Shown piece after piece: positions 16,294-24,485 of a stretch of DNA of 64,000 nucleotides. The notes under the pieces were generated by a model, which saw only the letters and a program-made list of their open reading frames with translations, had not been told where the DNA came from and searched no databases. This DNA comes from Bradyrhizobium sp. C9 (GTDB lineage Bacteria; Pseudomonadota; Alphaproteobacteria; Rhizobiales; Xanthobacteraceae): positions 1 to 64,000 of the forward strand of contig NZ_NWTG01000016.1 of the NCBI RefSeq assembly GCF_002532045.1. The letters are read 5' to 3'. Position 1 is the first letter of the stretch. The number at the start of each line of letters is the position of its first letter. Position numbers and translations under genes: made by a program.

Positions 16294-17991
16294 CTAGGTC
16301 CGATCGCTGCGCCGATACGGCACGTAGCGCGGCGTCCAGACCTTGGCCTGGATGCGCGCCTCGACCTCGTCGATCGGGATGTCCTTGGCAAGCCCTTCCT
16401 TGTGCGCCTGCAGCGCGACCGCCAAGGCAACCGTCAGCGACACATCGCGCAACGCGCTGACCGGCGGCAGCAGATTGTGCTTCGGGTTGCTGCGCGCCGG
16501 CGAGACGCTGGCCAGCGCCTTGGCGGCGGCCATGAACATGCCGTCGCTGACCCGGCTGGCGCCGACCGCAAGCGCGCCGACGCCGACGCCCGGGAAGATG
16601 TAGGAGTTGTTGGTCTGATCGACCTTGAAGCGCGCGCCCTCGCGCATGATCGGCGGGAACGGGCTGCCGACGCCGATCAGCGCCCGCCCCTCGGTCCACG
16701 CCTCGATATCGGAAGGCGTCGCCTCCTCGCGCGAGGTCGGGTTGGACAGCGGGAAGATCACCGGCCGCTTGTTGCATTCGGCCATCGCGCGGACAATCGG
16801 CTCGGAGAACGCACCGGCCTGGCCGGAGACGCCGATCAGCACGGTCGGCCTGGCGTTGCGCACGACGTCGAGCAGCGCGATCTTGTCGGGATGGCTGAGC
16901 TGCCAGCCCGCGATCGCCTGCTTGCTCTGGACGAAAGGCAGCTGGAACGGGGCGAGCCCGCCCATGCCCTCGAGCAGCAGCCCATCGCGATCGACCATGA
17001 AGAAGCGCTTCGCCGCCTCGCTCTCGGACAGGCCGGCATCGATCATCGCAGCGCGAATCAGGCTGGCGATGCCGCAACCGGCGGAGCCCGCGCCAAACAC
17101 CGCGACGCGCTGCTCGGTCAGCGGCACGCCGGTGACGTTGATGGCGGACAGCAAGGCGCCGGTCGCGACCGCTGCAGTGCCCTGAATGTCGTCATTGAAG
17201 GTCAGGAGCCGGTCGCGATAGCGCTCGAGCATGCGCGTTGCGTTGTTCTTGGCAAAGTCCTCCCATTGCAGCAGGACGCGCGGCCAGCGCTTCACCACCG
17301 CCGCGACGAACGCCTCGATGAAATCGTCATAGGCCTCACCGCGAATGCGCTCGTTGCGCCAGCCGATATAGAGCGGATCGGCCAGGCAGTCCGGATTGTC
17401 GGTGCCGACGTCGAGCAGGATCGGCAACGTCGTCGCCGGATGCAGACCGCCGCACCCGGTGTAGAGCGCGAGCTTGCCGATCGGGATGCCCATGCCGCCG
17501 GCGCCCTGGTCACCGAGGCCGAGGATGCGCTCGCCGTCGGTGACGACGATCGCCTCGACGTGATCGAAGCGCGGATGGGCGAAAATGCGGTCGATCCGGT
17601 GCTGGTGCGGAATGCTCAGGAACAGCCCGCGCGGCTTGCGAAACAGCCGGCTGAATTTTTGGCAGCCCTCGCCGACGGTCGGCGTATAGACGATCGGCAA
17701 CAGCTCTTCCAGATTGCCGACCAGGAGCGCGTAGAACAGCGTCTCGTTGGTGTCCTGCAGTTCGCGCAAGAAGGCATAACGCTCGATGTCGGTCTCGTAG
17801 CCGCGCAGCGCCTCGAGGCGGCGCGAGACCTGCTCATCCAGCGTCAGGATATTGGGCGGCAGCAGGCCGTGCAGGTCGAACGCCTCACGCTCGGCCTCGG
17901 AGAACGCCGTGCCCTTGTTCAACTGCGGATCGGCCAACAGCTCGTAACCGCTCAGCGCAGTCGTGGCAAAAGCTGCAGTGGTCTCGGACAT
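16294..17991 (-). CDS. NAD-dependent malic enzyme
   Basis: 565-residue single-subunit malic enzyme of the MaeA/SfcA type, without the phosphotransacetylase-like tail of the MaeB type. It decarboxylates malate to pyruvate in the cytoplasm. Motifs are LQDTNETLFYALL near the N-terminus, the metal/malate site in GERILGLGDQGAGGMGIPIGKL, LLQWEDF, and FNDDIQGTAAVATGALL. The nucleotide site is VFGAGSAGCGIA. I took the ATG at 17991 (MSETTAAF), which has AAAGG upstream. Malic enzyme matters for gluconeogenesis and dicarboxylate use, including in symbiotic rhizobia. Confidence 0.92.
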   Translation of the reverse strand: MSETTAAFATTALSGYELLADPQLNKGTAFSEAEREAFDLHGLLPPNILTLDEQVSRRLEALRGYETDIERYAFLRELQDTNETLFYALLVGNLEELLPIVYTPTVGEGCQKFSRLFRKPRGLFLSIPHQHRIDRIFAHPRFDHVEAIVVTDGERILGLGDQGAGGMGIPIGKLALYTGCGGLHPATTLPILLDVGTDNPDCLADPLYIGWRNERIRGEAYDDFIEAFVAAVVKRWPRVLLQWEDFAKNNATRMLERYRDRLLTFNDDIQGTAAVATGALLSAINVTGVPLTEQRVAVFGAGSAGCGIASLIRAAMIDAGLSESEAAKRFFMVDRDGLLLEGMGGLAPFQLPFVQSKQAIAGWQLSHPDKIALLDVVRNARPTVLIGVSGQAGAFSEPIVRAMAECNKRPVIFPLSNPTSREEATPSDIEAWTEGRALIGVGSPFPPIMREGARFKVDQTNNSYIFPGVGVGALAVGASRVSDGMFMAAAKALASVSPARSNPKHNLLPPVSALRDVSLTVALAVALQAHKEGLAKDIPIDEVEARIQAKVWTPRYVPYRRSDRT

Positions 17992-18388
17992 GAGAGGGCC
18001 TTTCGATACGGAATCCCGGCCAGACTTTAGCACTTGGGTGCGAGCGACCGGAACCCGAACCCCGCCCTTCTCGCCAAGTTCTTATCGGCCCATGAGGCCG
18101 GATCGATTGCCTCGCAGCCGTTGGTGACAGCGCGATGACGCCAGTGCCGGTGTCCGGCTTGCATCGGCCACGCAGCCGCTCTGGATCGTCAAACCAACCA
18201 CATCGCGAGAGCGTGATCCATGGATGACGCGGCGACGCTCCATGTGCATCCCCGTCGCGCAACAGCGATCAGGAACCGACACCCGGTCCATGTCAAAATC
18301 GCAACGCAGGCTGCGCAACTTGCGTTCTGGTTCGACGCGACGCGCGCCGATACTGTCCGGCAAAATTACAGGTGAGGAAAAACGAATC
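17992..18388. other. Divergent intergenic region, malic enzyme / MFS transporter
   Basis: 397 nt separating divergent starts. It must contain both promoters, but I found no convincing -35/-10 pair, palindrome or small gene. The open frames crossing it lack ribosome sites and known folds. Confidence 0.4.
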
Positions 18389-19726
18389 ATGCCGGAAATG
18401 GAGCTTGCGACGCCACGTCTGAAATCGATTCAGCGCGTCGCGCTGGCTTTGCTGGTCGTTGCAGGGGTCGTCAACTACATCGATCGCGCGACCCTCGCAG
18501 TTGCCAATCCGCTGATCCGCGAGGAACTCGGATTGTCCATCGCGGACATGGGCTATCTGCTTTCTGCGTTCCTCTGGGCCTATGCGTTCTCGCAACTGCC
18601 CACCGGCGCGATGGTCGACCGACTGGGTCCCCGCCTTCTTCTCACCATGGGCCTCAGCCTGTGGTCGTTCGCGCAGCTCATCGGCGGGCTGGTGCAGAAT
18701 TTCGGCCAATTCTTCGGCGCCCGCGTCCTGCTCGGAATTGGCGAAGCCCCGCAATTTCCGACCGGTGCGCGCGTGGTCCGCGACTGGTTCAATCAGCGCG
18801 ACCGAGGCCTTGCGACCGGCGTGTTCAATTGCGCGTCATCGCTCGGTACGGCGATCGCCGTGCCGCTGCTGACCTATCTGATGCTGACATTCGGCTGGCG
18901 CGTCATGTTCGTGATCATGGGCATCGCCGGCCTCGTCGTCGCCGCCTGCTGGTATGCGCTCTATCGCAACCCCGAGCAGGTTGCGCTCACGACGCACGAG
19001 AACGCCTATCGGACACAAGGCGATCCACCCGGGCAACGCACCAAGGTCACGTTCCGCGACTGGTCGCTGTTGTTCCGCTTCCGCACCACCTGGGGCATGA
19101 TCTTCGGCTATTTCGGCTGCATCTATTTGACCTGGATCTACACCGCCTGGCTGCCGGGTTATCTTGAGATCGAACGCCACATGAGCGTGAAATACACCGG
19201 ATGGGCCGCCGCGGTGCCGTTCGCCTGCGGGGTCGTCGGCGGTGTCGTCGGCGGATACATCGCCGACATCCTGGTGCGGCGCGGCGTCGAGCCGCTCAGG
19301 AGCCGGCGCTATCCGGCCGCGATCTCGCTGCTTGGAACGGCCGCCTGCACGGTAGCTGCCGCCTACGTCGAGAGCAACGCACTGGCGATCGCCTTCATTT
19401 CGATCTCGCTGTTTCTGGTCTATGTGACCAGCACCTGCGCCTGGGCCTTGAGTTCGGTCGCAGTCCCGACCAATTGCACCGCCTCGATCGGCTCGGTGCA
19501 GAACTTCGGCGGATATCTCGGCGGAGCGCTGGCGCCGACCGTGACCGGCCTGATCGTGCAGAAGACCGGTTCGTTCGTGCCGGCGCTGGTCGTCGGGGCC
19601 TTGATCGGCGTCGTCTCGGCGGGATGCTATCTGTTCATCGTCGACCAGCCGATCACGGCGGCCGACATGGATGCCGCTTCCGACGCCATCGATTCGCTCG
19701 GCGTCGGCGCCAATCGGGAACCGTAA
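18389..19726 (+). CDS. MFS transporter, anion:cation symporter (ACS) type
   Basis: 445 residues with 12 membrane helices. The first helix carries VVNYIDRATLAVANPLI and the helix 2-3 loop GAMVDRLGPRLLL, both typical of the ACS family (glucarate, galactonate, hexuronate and phthalate transporters). GEAPQFPTGARVVRDWF in helix 4 to the cytoplasmic loop is also characteristic. The ATG at 18389 has GAGGAA upstream; the frame extends 165 nt further 5' without a start of similar quality. It is followed by an intrinsic terminator at 19763, so it is monocistronic. Confidence 0.88.
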   Translation: MPEMELATPRLKSIQRVALALLVVAGVVNYIDRATLAVANPLIREELGLSIADMGYLLSAFLWAYAFSQLPTGAMVDRLGPRLLLTMGLSLWSFAQLIGGLVQNFGQFFGARVLLGIGEAPQFPTGARVVRDWFNQRDRGLATGVFNCASSLGTAIAVPLLTYLMLTFGWRVMFVIMGIAGLVVAACWYALYRNPEQVALTTHENAYRTQGDPPGQRTKVTFRDWSLLFRFRTTWGMIFGYFGCIYLTWIYTAWLPGYLEIERHMSVKYTGWAAAVPFACGVVGGVVGGYIADILVRRGVEPLRSRRYPAAISLLGTAACTVAAAYVESNALAIAFISISLFLVYVTSTCAWALSSVAVPTNCTASIGSVQNFGGYLGGALAPTVTGLIVQKTGSFVPALVVGALIGVVSAGCYLFIVDQPITAADMDAASDAIDSLGVGANREP

Positions 19727-19762
19727 GTTCGAACAGCGCAACGCAGTCCTGGAAAACAAAAG

Positions 19763-19787
19763 CCTCGGAGTTCGCTCCGAGGTTTTT
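19763..19787 (+). terminator. Intrinsic terminator after the ACS transporter
   Basis: A perfect 8-bp stem CCTCGGAG/CTCCGAGG with a TTCG tetraloop is followed by TTTTT. It starts 37 nt after the stop codon at 19726. Confidence 0.88.
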
Positions 19788-19927
19788 GCGTTCAAGGCGG
19801 CATACCTTGGTATAGCCCCTCTGATTCCTTGTGATGCCCTGTGCTTACGCTCGTACAGTTGAGCGTCGAGGCGAGACTCTTATGCTCGATGGCGATCCTC
19901 GTTCCACAGCGGGCGCGAGTTGAGTTC

Positions 19928-19943
19928 TGTGATCGGGATCACT
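19928..19943. promoter_or_regulatory. CRP-like inverted repeat upstream of the 51-residue gene
   Basis: TGTGATCGGGATCACT contains a perfect inverted repeat GTGATC-GG-GATCAC and matches TGTGA-N6-TCACA at 9 of 10 fixed positions. Its centre is 84 nt upstream of the ATG at 20020, similar to the spacing of the site at 11560 to its gene. A Crp/Fnr-family gene lies at 43328-44002, but no link is shown. Confidence 0.45.
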
Positions 19944-20019
19944 GCGCCGAGGCGTGAAGCGCAGCACTATCACGCGTAGCAAGTGTCGACTGGAACGCGG
20001 GTTCTCGAGGAACACTCAC

Positions 20020-20175
20020 ATGATCGTCAACATTCAGAAGCTGAACGGCCTGTGGCACCTCATCGTCGGGTCGTGCACGATCCGCACGCCGTTCCTGGAA
20101 ACCCAGAACCGGGAGTGGGTTGTCGCCTATGCCCGGCGGGTCTACCCCGGCGCCAAGGTTTTCGAACGCGACTGA
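20020..20175 (+). CDS. Small 51-residue protein of unknown function
   Basis: MIVNIQKLNGLWHLIVGSCT begins a 51-residue product without membrane segment or signal peptide, containing one Cys and ending VYPGAKVFERD. GAGGAA lies 8-9 nt ahead of the ATG. Terminators are found on both sides (19763 and 20212) and a CRP-like site lies upstream, so the unit looks like a self-contained small gene. The pattern suggests a short beta-rich, possibly single-domain protein. No family was recognised. Confidence 0.6.
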   Translation: MIVNIQKLNGLWHLIVGSCTIRTPFLETQNREWVVAYARRVYPGAKVFERD

Positions 20176-20211
20176 TGCGGTTGCGCCCCCACAGCTCACG
20201 CCCCAGACACA

Positions 20212-20239
20212 AAAAGCCCCGGTTCGCTCCGGGGCTTTT
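20212..20239. terminator. Bidirectional terminator
   Basis: AAAAGCCCCGG (20212-20222) and CCGGGGCTTTT (20229-20239) form a perfect 11-bp inverted repeat with a 6-nt loop. T-runs on both strands suit termination of the plus-strand 51-residue gene and the minus-strand hydroxylase gene. Confidence 0.88.
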
Positions 20240-20266
20240 GCGTTCAACGCGGCGCGGCCACGGCCT

Positions 20267-21196
20267 TCAGCGCAGCGCCGACACCACGATCAGGCCGAGG
20301 ATCAGCGCGGTCACGGAGTACTTCAGCGTGTAGTACACGTTCCGATTCCACTCCTTGACCTTGCGGCTGGCGAGATGGATCTCGTACAGCTTGCCGAATA
20401 CCCTGTTCAGCGCGCCGACATGCTCGCCGTCGACGTTCTGGGTCGCCGACGCCTTGACGATGTTGTGGCTGACCCAACGGTTGATCCGGGTCATGAAGCC
20501 GTATTTCATCGGGCGCTCGACATCGCAGAACAGGATGATGCGGTTGACGTCGGTCTTGTTCTCGGCGCTGTGGATGAAGGTCTCGTCGAACATGAAGGCT
20601 TCGCCGTCGCGCCAGACGCATTCGACGCCGTCGACCAGGATGCGGCATGCGTTCGAGTTCGGCGTCACCAGACCAAGGTGATAGCGCAGCGAGCCGGCGA
20701 AGGGGTCGCGATGCGCCCCGAGCTTGCCGCCGGGCGGTAGCATCGCAAACATCGCGCCGTGCACGTTGGGGATCGAATTCAGCAGCTCCACCGTCTTCGG
20801 GCACAACGTGCGCGCCGACGGCAGGAAGTCGTCGTACCATTTCAGATAGAACCGCTTCCAGCCGCTCTTGAAGAACGAATAAAAGCCCCAGTCGTTGTTC
20901 TTGGCGGCGGCACGGATGAAGCCCTCGTCGAACAAACGCGTCGCCTCGTCGCGGATCGCCTCCCAATTGTCGGAGAGCATCTTAAGCTCGGGAAACTGCT
21001 CGACCGGGATCACCGGCGTGTTCGGCACGGCGGAGCCCGCATACATCAGCACATTGTAGGGCGCGAGGTAGGTCGAGTGATCGCCGAGCTGGCGGGCGAA
21101 GCGCAGCCGCTGCTTGCCGCGGAAGTGGACGTAGAGCGTAGAGGCCACCAGCACGTAGAGAATGACGAGCTGCGGCGCGAAGAGTTGTCTCAACAT
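20267..21196 (-). CDS. Aspartyl/asparaginyl beta-hydroxylase family protein, LpxO-like
   Basis: 309 residues. An N-terminal membrane segment (residues about 8-24, LVILYVLVASTLYVHF) and a C-terminal one (about 287-307) flank a cytoplasmic 2-oxoglutarate/Fe(II) dioxygenase domain. Iron ligands are expected at the HxD in LGAHRDPF and at the distal His in ETFIHSAENKT. The organisation matches LpxO, which adds a 2-hydroxyl to a secondary acyl chain of lipid A. Rhizobial lipid A is rich in hydroxylated acyl chains, and this window has other LPS genes, so the role is plausible but not proven. Confidence 0.82.
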   Translation of the reverse strand: MLRQLFAPQLVILYVLVASTLYVHFRGKQRLRFARQLGDHSTYLAPYNVLMYAGSAVPNTPVIPVEQFPELKMLSDNWEAIRDEATRLFDEGFIRAAAKNNDWGFYSFFKSGWKRFYLKWYDDFLPSARTLCPKTVELLNSIPNVHGAMFAMLPPGGKLGAHRDPFAGSLRYHLGLVTPNSNACRILVDGVECVWRDGEAFMFDETFIHSAENKTDVNRIILFCDVERPMKYGFMTRINRWVSHNIVKASATQNVDGEHVGALNRVFGKLYEIHLASRKVKEWNRNVYYTLKYSVTALILGLIVVSALR

Positions 21197-21397
21197 AATC
21201 CGTCTATGATCGCGGCTCGCCGATGCTCTCCATGCACCGCCCCGTAGCAGCCTAGACCCTCGATGGGCGGCTTAGCCCCGGGCGGCGAAACGCAACGCCG
21301 TCCGCGAAAATTCCCCTGTTTCATAGTGACTTGGCACTGCTGCCGAATTCTGGCGCGAGCCCGAAACCCAACCGCAGTGTCATCCCGGATGAGCCAT

Positions 21398-21409
21398 GTA
21401 AGCGCTTAC
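21398..21409. promoter_or_regulatory. Perfect palindrome GTAAGCGCTTAC
   Basis: A 12-bp perfect palindrome in the 360-nt region between the lpxO-like gene and the substrate-binding protein gene. A CG-centred AAGCGCTT core is the classic shape of LacI-family operators. It is the first of three inverted repeats in this promoter region; no LacI gene is in the window. Confidence 0.45.
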
Positions 21410-21449
21410 TCACCGAATGTGAAGCACCGCCACATTCGAGGAGGCAATC

Positions 21450-21469
21450 GTGTGGCAGCATTCCCACAC
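21450..21469. promoter_or_regulatory. Inverted repeat GTGTGG-N8-CCACAC
   Basis: Perfect 6-bp arms at 21450-21455 and 21464-21469 around an 8-bp spacer, just upstream of the probable -35 element at 21483. The position suits an activator or repressor site for the operon that starts at 21557. Confidence 0.35.
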
Positions 21470-21482
21470 ATCTAATTCGCCA

Positions 21483-21511
21483 TTGACAAACTGATTAGAT
21501 AATTCCTAATC
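21483..21511 (+). promoter_or_regulatory. Promoter with overlapping inverted repeat
   Basis: A perfect -35 hexamer TTGACA at 21483-21488 is followed at the expected distance by an AT-rich stretch. Overlapping the spacer and -10 region is the inverted repeat GATTAG-N7-CTAATC (21493-21511), which a repressor could use to block RNA polymerase. The -10 itself (about 21506-21511) is a poor match. Confidence 0.45.
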
Positions 21512-21556
21512 GCGGGATGCTCCGCCTGAGAATGCGGACATCCAGAGGGAGGAATG

Positions 21557-22756
21557 ATGAGACATTTGTTGGCGGCAGCCATTCTCGCGGCAATGACCAC
21601 GGCCGCGCACGCCCAGATTTCCGATGACGTCGTGCGCATCGGGGTGCTGACCGACCTGTCGAGCTGGGGGCGCGACAATTCCGGCCCGGGCTCGGTCGAG
21701 GCGGCCAAGATGGCGGTGGAGGAATTCGGCCCCACCGTGCTCGGCAAGCCGATCGAGATCATCTCCGCCGACCACCAGATGAAGACCGACGTCGGCGTTC
21801 AGATCGCCCGCGGCTGGTTCGACAACGGCAAGGTCGACGCGATCGCCGACATCCCCAACTCCGGCATTGCGATCGCCGTGCACAACATGGTGCGCGAGCG
21901 CAACAAGATCGCGCTGCTGTCCGGCCCCGGTGCGAGCTCGCTGACCGATGAATTGTGCAGCCCCAACACCGTGCACTTCACCTACGACACCTACGCGCTG
22001 TCGAAGGTGACGGCCTCGGCCGTGATCGCGGAGGGCGGCAAGTCCTGGTACTTCATCACCGCGGACTACGCCTTCGGTCAGCAGCTCGAGAAGGATGCGA
22101 CCCGCTTCATCAACGAGATGGGCGGCAAGGTGCTCGGCAGCGTGCGCCATCCGACCAACACCGCCGACTTCTCCTCGTTCGCGCTGCAGGCGCAGAGCTC
22201 GAAGGCGGACGTGGTGGCGTTCGCCAATGCCGGCCAGGACACCGACAATTCGATCAAGCAGTCCGGCGAGTTCGGCCTCGTGCAGGGCGGGCAGAAGCTG
22301 GTCGGCCTTTTGATGTTCGACACCGACGTACACGCAATCGGGCTCAACGCCGCGCAAGGCACCTACATGACGACGGCGTCGTACTGGAACATGGACGAGA
22401 AGACCCGCGCCTGGTCGAAGAAGTTCTACGCCCGCACCAATGTGATGCCGACCATGATCCAGACCGGCGTCTACGGCTCGGTGCTGCACTATCTCAAGGC
22501 GATCCAGGCTGCCGGCACCGACGATCCGCAAAAGGTGATGGGCAAGATGCGCGAGTTGCCGATCGAGGACACTTTCGTGCATGGCGGCAGGCTGCGCGAC
22601 GACGGCCGCGTCATCCGCGACATGTATCTGGCGAAGGTGAAGAAGCCCTCGGAATCCAAGGAGCCGTGGGACTATCTCGACATCATCAAGACGGTGAAGG
22701 GCGAGGACGCCTTCCGTCCGGTGTCCGAGTCCAAATGCCCGCTGCTCAAGAAATAG
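21557..22756 (+). CDS. Branched-chain amino acid-type ABC substrate-binding protein (orphan)
   Basis: 399 residues. Signal peptide MRHLLAAAILAAMTTAAHAQ, then a Peripla_BP_6 domain beginning ISDDVVRIGVLTDLSSWG. These proteins bind amino acids, aromatic acids or other small organics in the periplasm. AGAGGGAGG lies 4 nt ahead of the ATG at 21557; an adjacent ATG at 21554 would be too close to it. No permease or ATPase follows. Instead an FAD oxidoreductase starts 10 nt after the stop, so the protein probably shares membrane components encoded elsewhere. First gene of a four-gene catabolic operon. Confidence 0.86.
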   Translation: MRHLLAAAILAAMTTAAHAQISDDVVRIGVLTDLSSWGRDNSGPGSVEAAKMAVEEFGPTVLGKPIEIISADHQMKTDVGVQIARGWFDNGKVDAIADIPNSGIAIAVHNMVRERNKIALLSGPGASSLTDELCSPNTVHFTYDTYALSKVTASAVIAEGGKSWYFITADYAFGQQLEKDATRFINEMGGKVLGSVRHPTNTADFSSFALQAQSSKADVVAFANAGQDTDNSIKQSGEFGLVQGGQKLVGLLMFDTDVHAIGLNAAQGTYMTTASYWNMDEKTRAWSKKFYARTNVMPTMIQTGVYGSVLHYLKAIQAAGTDDPQKVMGKMRELPIEDTFVHGGRLRDDGRVIRDMYLAKVKKPSESKEPWDYLDIIKTVKGEDAFRPVSESKCPLLKK

Positions 22757-22766
22757 GATCGATCGC

Positions 22767-24485
22767 GTGGCCAACGAAGAAACTTATGAGTGCGACGCGC
22801 TCGTCGTCGGCTCCGGCTGCGCCGGGCTGTCGGCAGCGGTCACCGCCGGCCATCACGGCCTCAAGGTCCTGGTGGTCGAGAAGGAGCCGCGCTTCGGCGG
22901 CACCACCGCCCGCTCCGGCGGCTGGTTGTGGATTCCCGGCACCTCGCTGGCGAAGGCCTGGGGCATCGCGGAAAGCCCCGATCAGGCCAAAACCTATCTG
23001 CGCCATGAGGCCGGCAACAGCTTTGACGCCGCGCGCGTCGATGCGTTTCTGACCGAAGGGCCGAAGGCGGTCGACTTCTTCACGACGAAGACCGCCGTGC
23101 GGTTCGACATGCCACTGACCTTCCCGGACTATCACGCGGAAGCGCCCGGCGGCGCGCAGGGCGGCCGCTCGATGGTGACGCGGCCGTTCGACGGCCACGA
23201 ATTGGGCGATGCCATCAAGGATCTCGGCAGCCCCCTGCCCGAGCTCACCGTGTTCGGCATGATGCTCGGCTCCGGCAAGGAGATCGTCCACTTCATGCGC
23301 GCGACGCGGTCGCTGACCTCGGCGGCCTATGTCGCCAAGCGGCTGTCGAAGCACGCGATCGACGTGATGCGCAACGGCCGCGGCATGACGCTGACCAACG
23401 GCAATGCGCTGGCCGGCCGGCTGGCGAAATCCGCCTTCGACCTCAAGATCCCGCTCTGGCTCAATTCGCCGGTACGCGAATTGATCGTCGAGAACGGCGT
23501 GGTGCGCGGCGCGGTGATCGCGCGCGAAGGCCGCACCATCCGCGTCAACGCGACGCGTGGCGTCGTGCTCGCCTGCGGCGGCTTTCCGCATGACGTCGCG
23601 CGGCGGCAGAAGATGTTTCCGCATGCGCCGACCGGCAAGGAACATTACTCTCCGGGTCCTGTCGGCAACACCGGCGACGGCCTGCGCCTCGCGGAATCCG
23701 CCGGCGGCCGTGTCGAGGACTCGCTGCCCAATGCCGCGGCCTGGGTGCCGGTCTCGGTCACCACCCGCAAGGACGGCTCGAAGGGCGTGATGCCGCATTT
23801 CATCGACCGCGCCAAACCCGGCGTGATCGCGGTGATGCGCGACGGCAAGCGCTTTGCCAATGAAGGCAATTCCTACCACGACTTCGTGCAGGAGATGATC
23901 AAGGCGGCGAAGCCCGGCGAGGAGATCGCGGCGTACCTCGTCTGCGATCACGAGACGCTGCGCAAATACGGCCTCGGCTGCGTGCCGCCGCGCCCAATGC
24001 CGCTCGGCCACCATCTCAAGACCGGCTATCTCAAGCGCGGCGCGACGCTGTCCGAGCTTGCCGCGCAGACCGGCATCGATGCGAAAGCGCTCGAGGCGAC
24101 GGTTGCGACGTTCAACACAACCGCGGCAGAGGGCCGCGATCCCGCCTTCGGCAAAGGCTCGCGCGCCTATAACCGCTACCAGGGCGACGCGCTGCACGGC
24201 CCCAATCCGTGCATCGCGCCGATCCAGCACGGCCCGTTCTACGCCATCAAGATGGTGGTCGGCGATCTCGGCACCTATGCCGGCATCCGCACCGACGCCA
24301 ATGCCCGCGCGCTCGACGCCGACGGCCAGCCGATTGCCGGCCTCTATGCCGCCGGCAACGACATGGCAAGCATCATGGGCGGCAACTATCCCGGCGCCGG
24401 CATCACGCTCGGCCCTGCTCTCACCTTCGGCTACATCGCGGGCAAGCACATCGCCGGCGCGGCGGCAGAAAGCAGCGCGGCATGA
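22767..24485 (+). CDS. FAD-dependent oxidoreductase (FAD_binding_2; fumarate reductase / ketosteroid dehydrogenase-like)
   Basis: 572 residues. The dinucleotide motif ALVVGSGCAGLSAA lies at about residues 9-22, followed by LVVEKEPRFGGTTARSGGW, where the TTARSGG stretch is typical of the fumarate reductase flavoprotein/3-ketosteroid-delta1-dehydrogenase group. The C-terminal FAD segment is IAGLYAAGNDMASIMGGNYPGAGITLGPALTFGYIAG. It probably desaturates or reduces the compound bound by the upstream protein. It lacks a signal peptide, so it is cytoplasmic. Its stop overlaps the next start by 4 nt. Confidence 0.86.
   Translation: MANEETYECDALVVGSGCAGLSAAVTAGHHGLKVLVVEKEPRFGGTTARSGGWLWIPGTSLAKAWGIAESPDQAKTYLRHEAGNSFDAARVDAFLTEGPKAVDFFTTKTAVRFDMPLTFPDYHAEAPGGAQGGRSMVTRPFDGHELGDAIKDLGSPLPELTVFGMMLGSGKEIVHFMRATRSLTSAAYVAKRLSKHAIDVMRNGRGMTLTNGNALAGRLAKSAFDLKIPLWLNSPVRELIVENGVVRGAVIAREGRTIRVNATRGVVLACGGFPHDVARRQKMFPHAPTGKEHYSPGPVGNTGDGLRLAESAGGRVEDSLPNAAAWVPVSVTTRKDGSKGVMPHFIDRAKPGVIAVMRDGKRFANEGNSYHDFVQEMIKAAKPGEEIAAYLVCDHETLRKYGLGCVPPRPMPLGHHLKTGYLKRGATLSELAAQTGIDAKALEATVATFNTTAAEGRDPAFGKGSRAYNRYQGDALHGPNPCIAPIQHGPFYAIKMVVGDLGTYAGIRTDANARALDADGQPIAGLYAAGNDMASIMGGNYPGAGITLGPALTFGYIAGKHIAGAAAESSAA

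Noticed and set aside
14640..18030. Long plus-strand ORFs opposite ggt and malic enzyme
   Set aside because: Both overlap confident minus-strand genes entirely and lack signals of their own.
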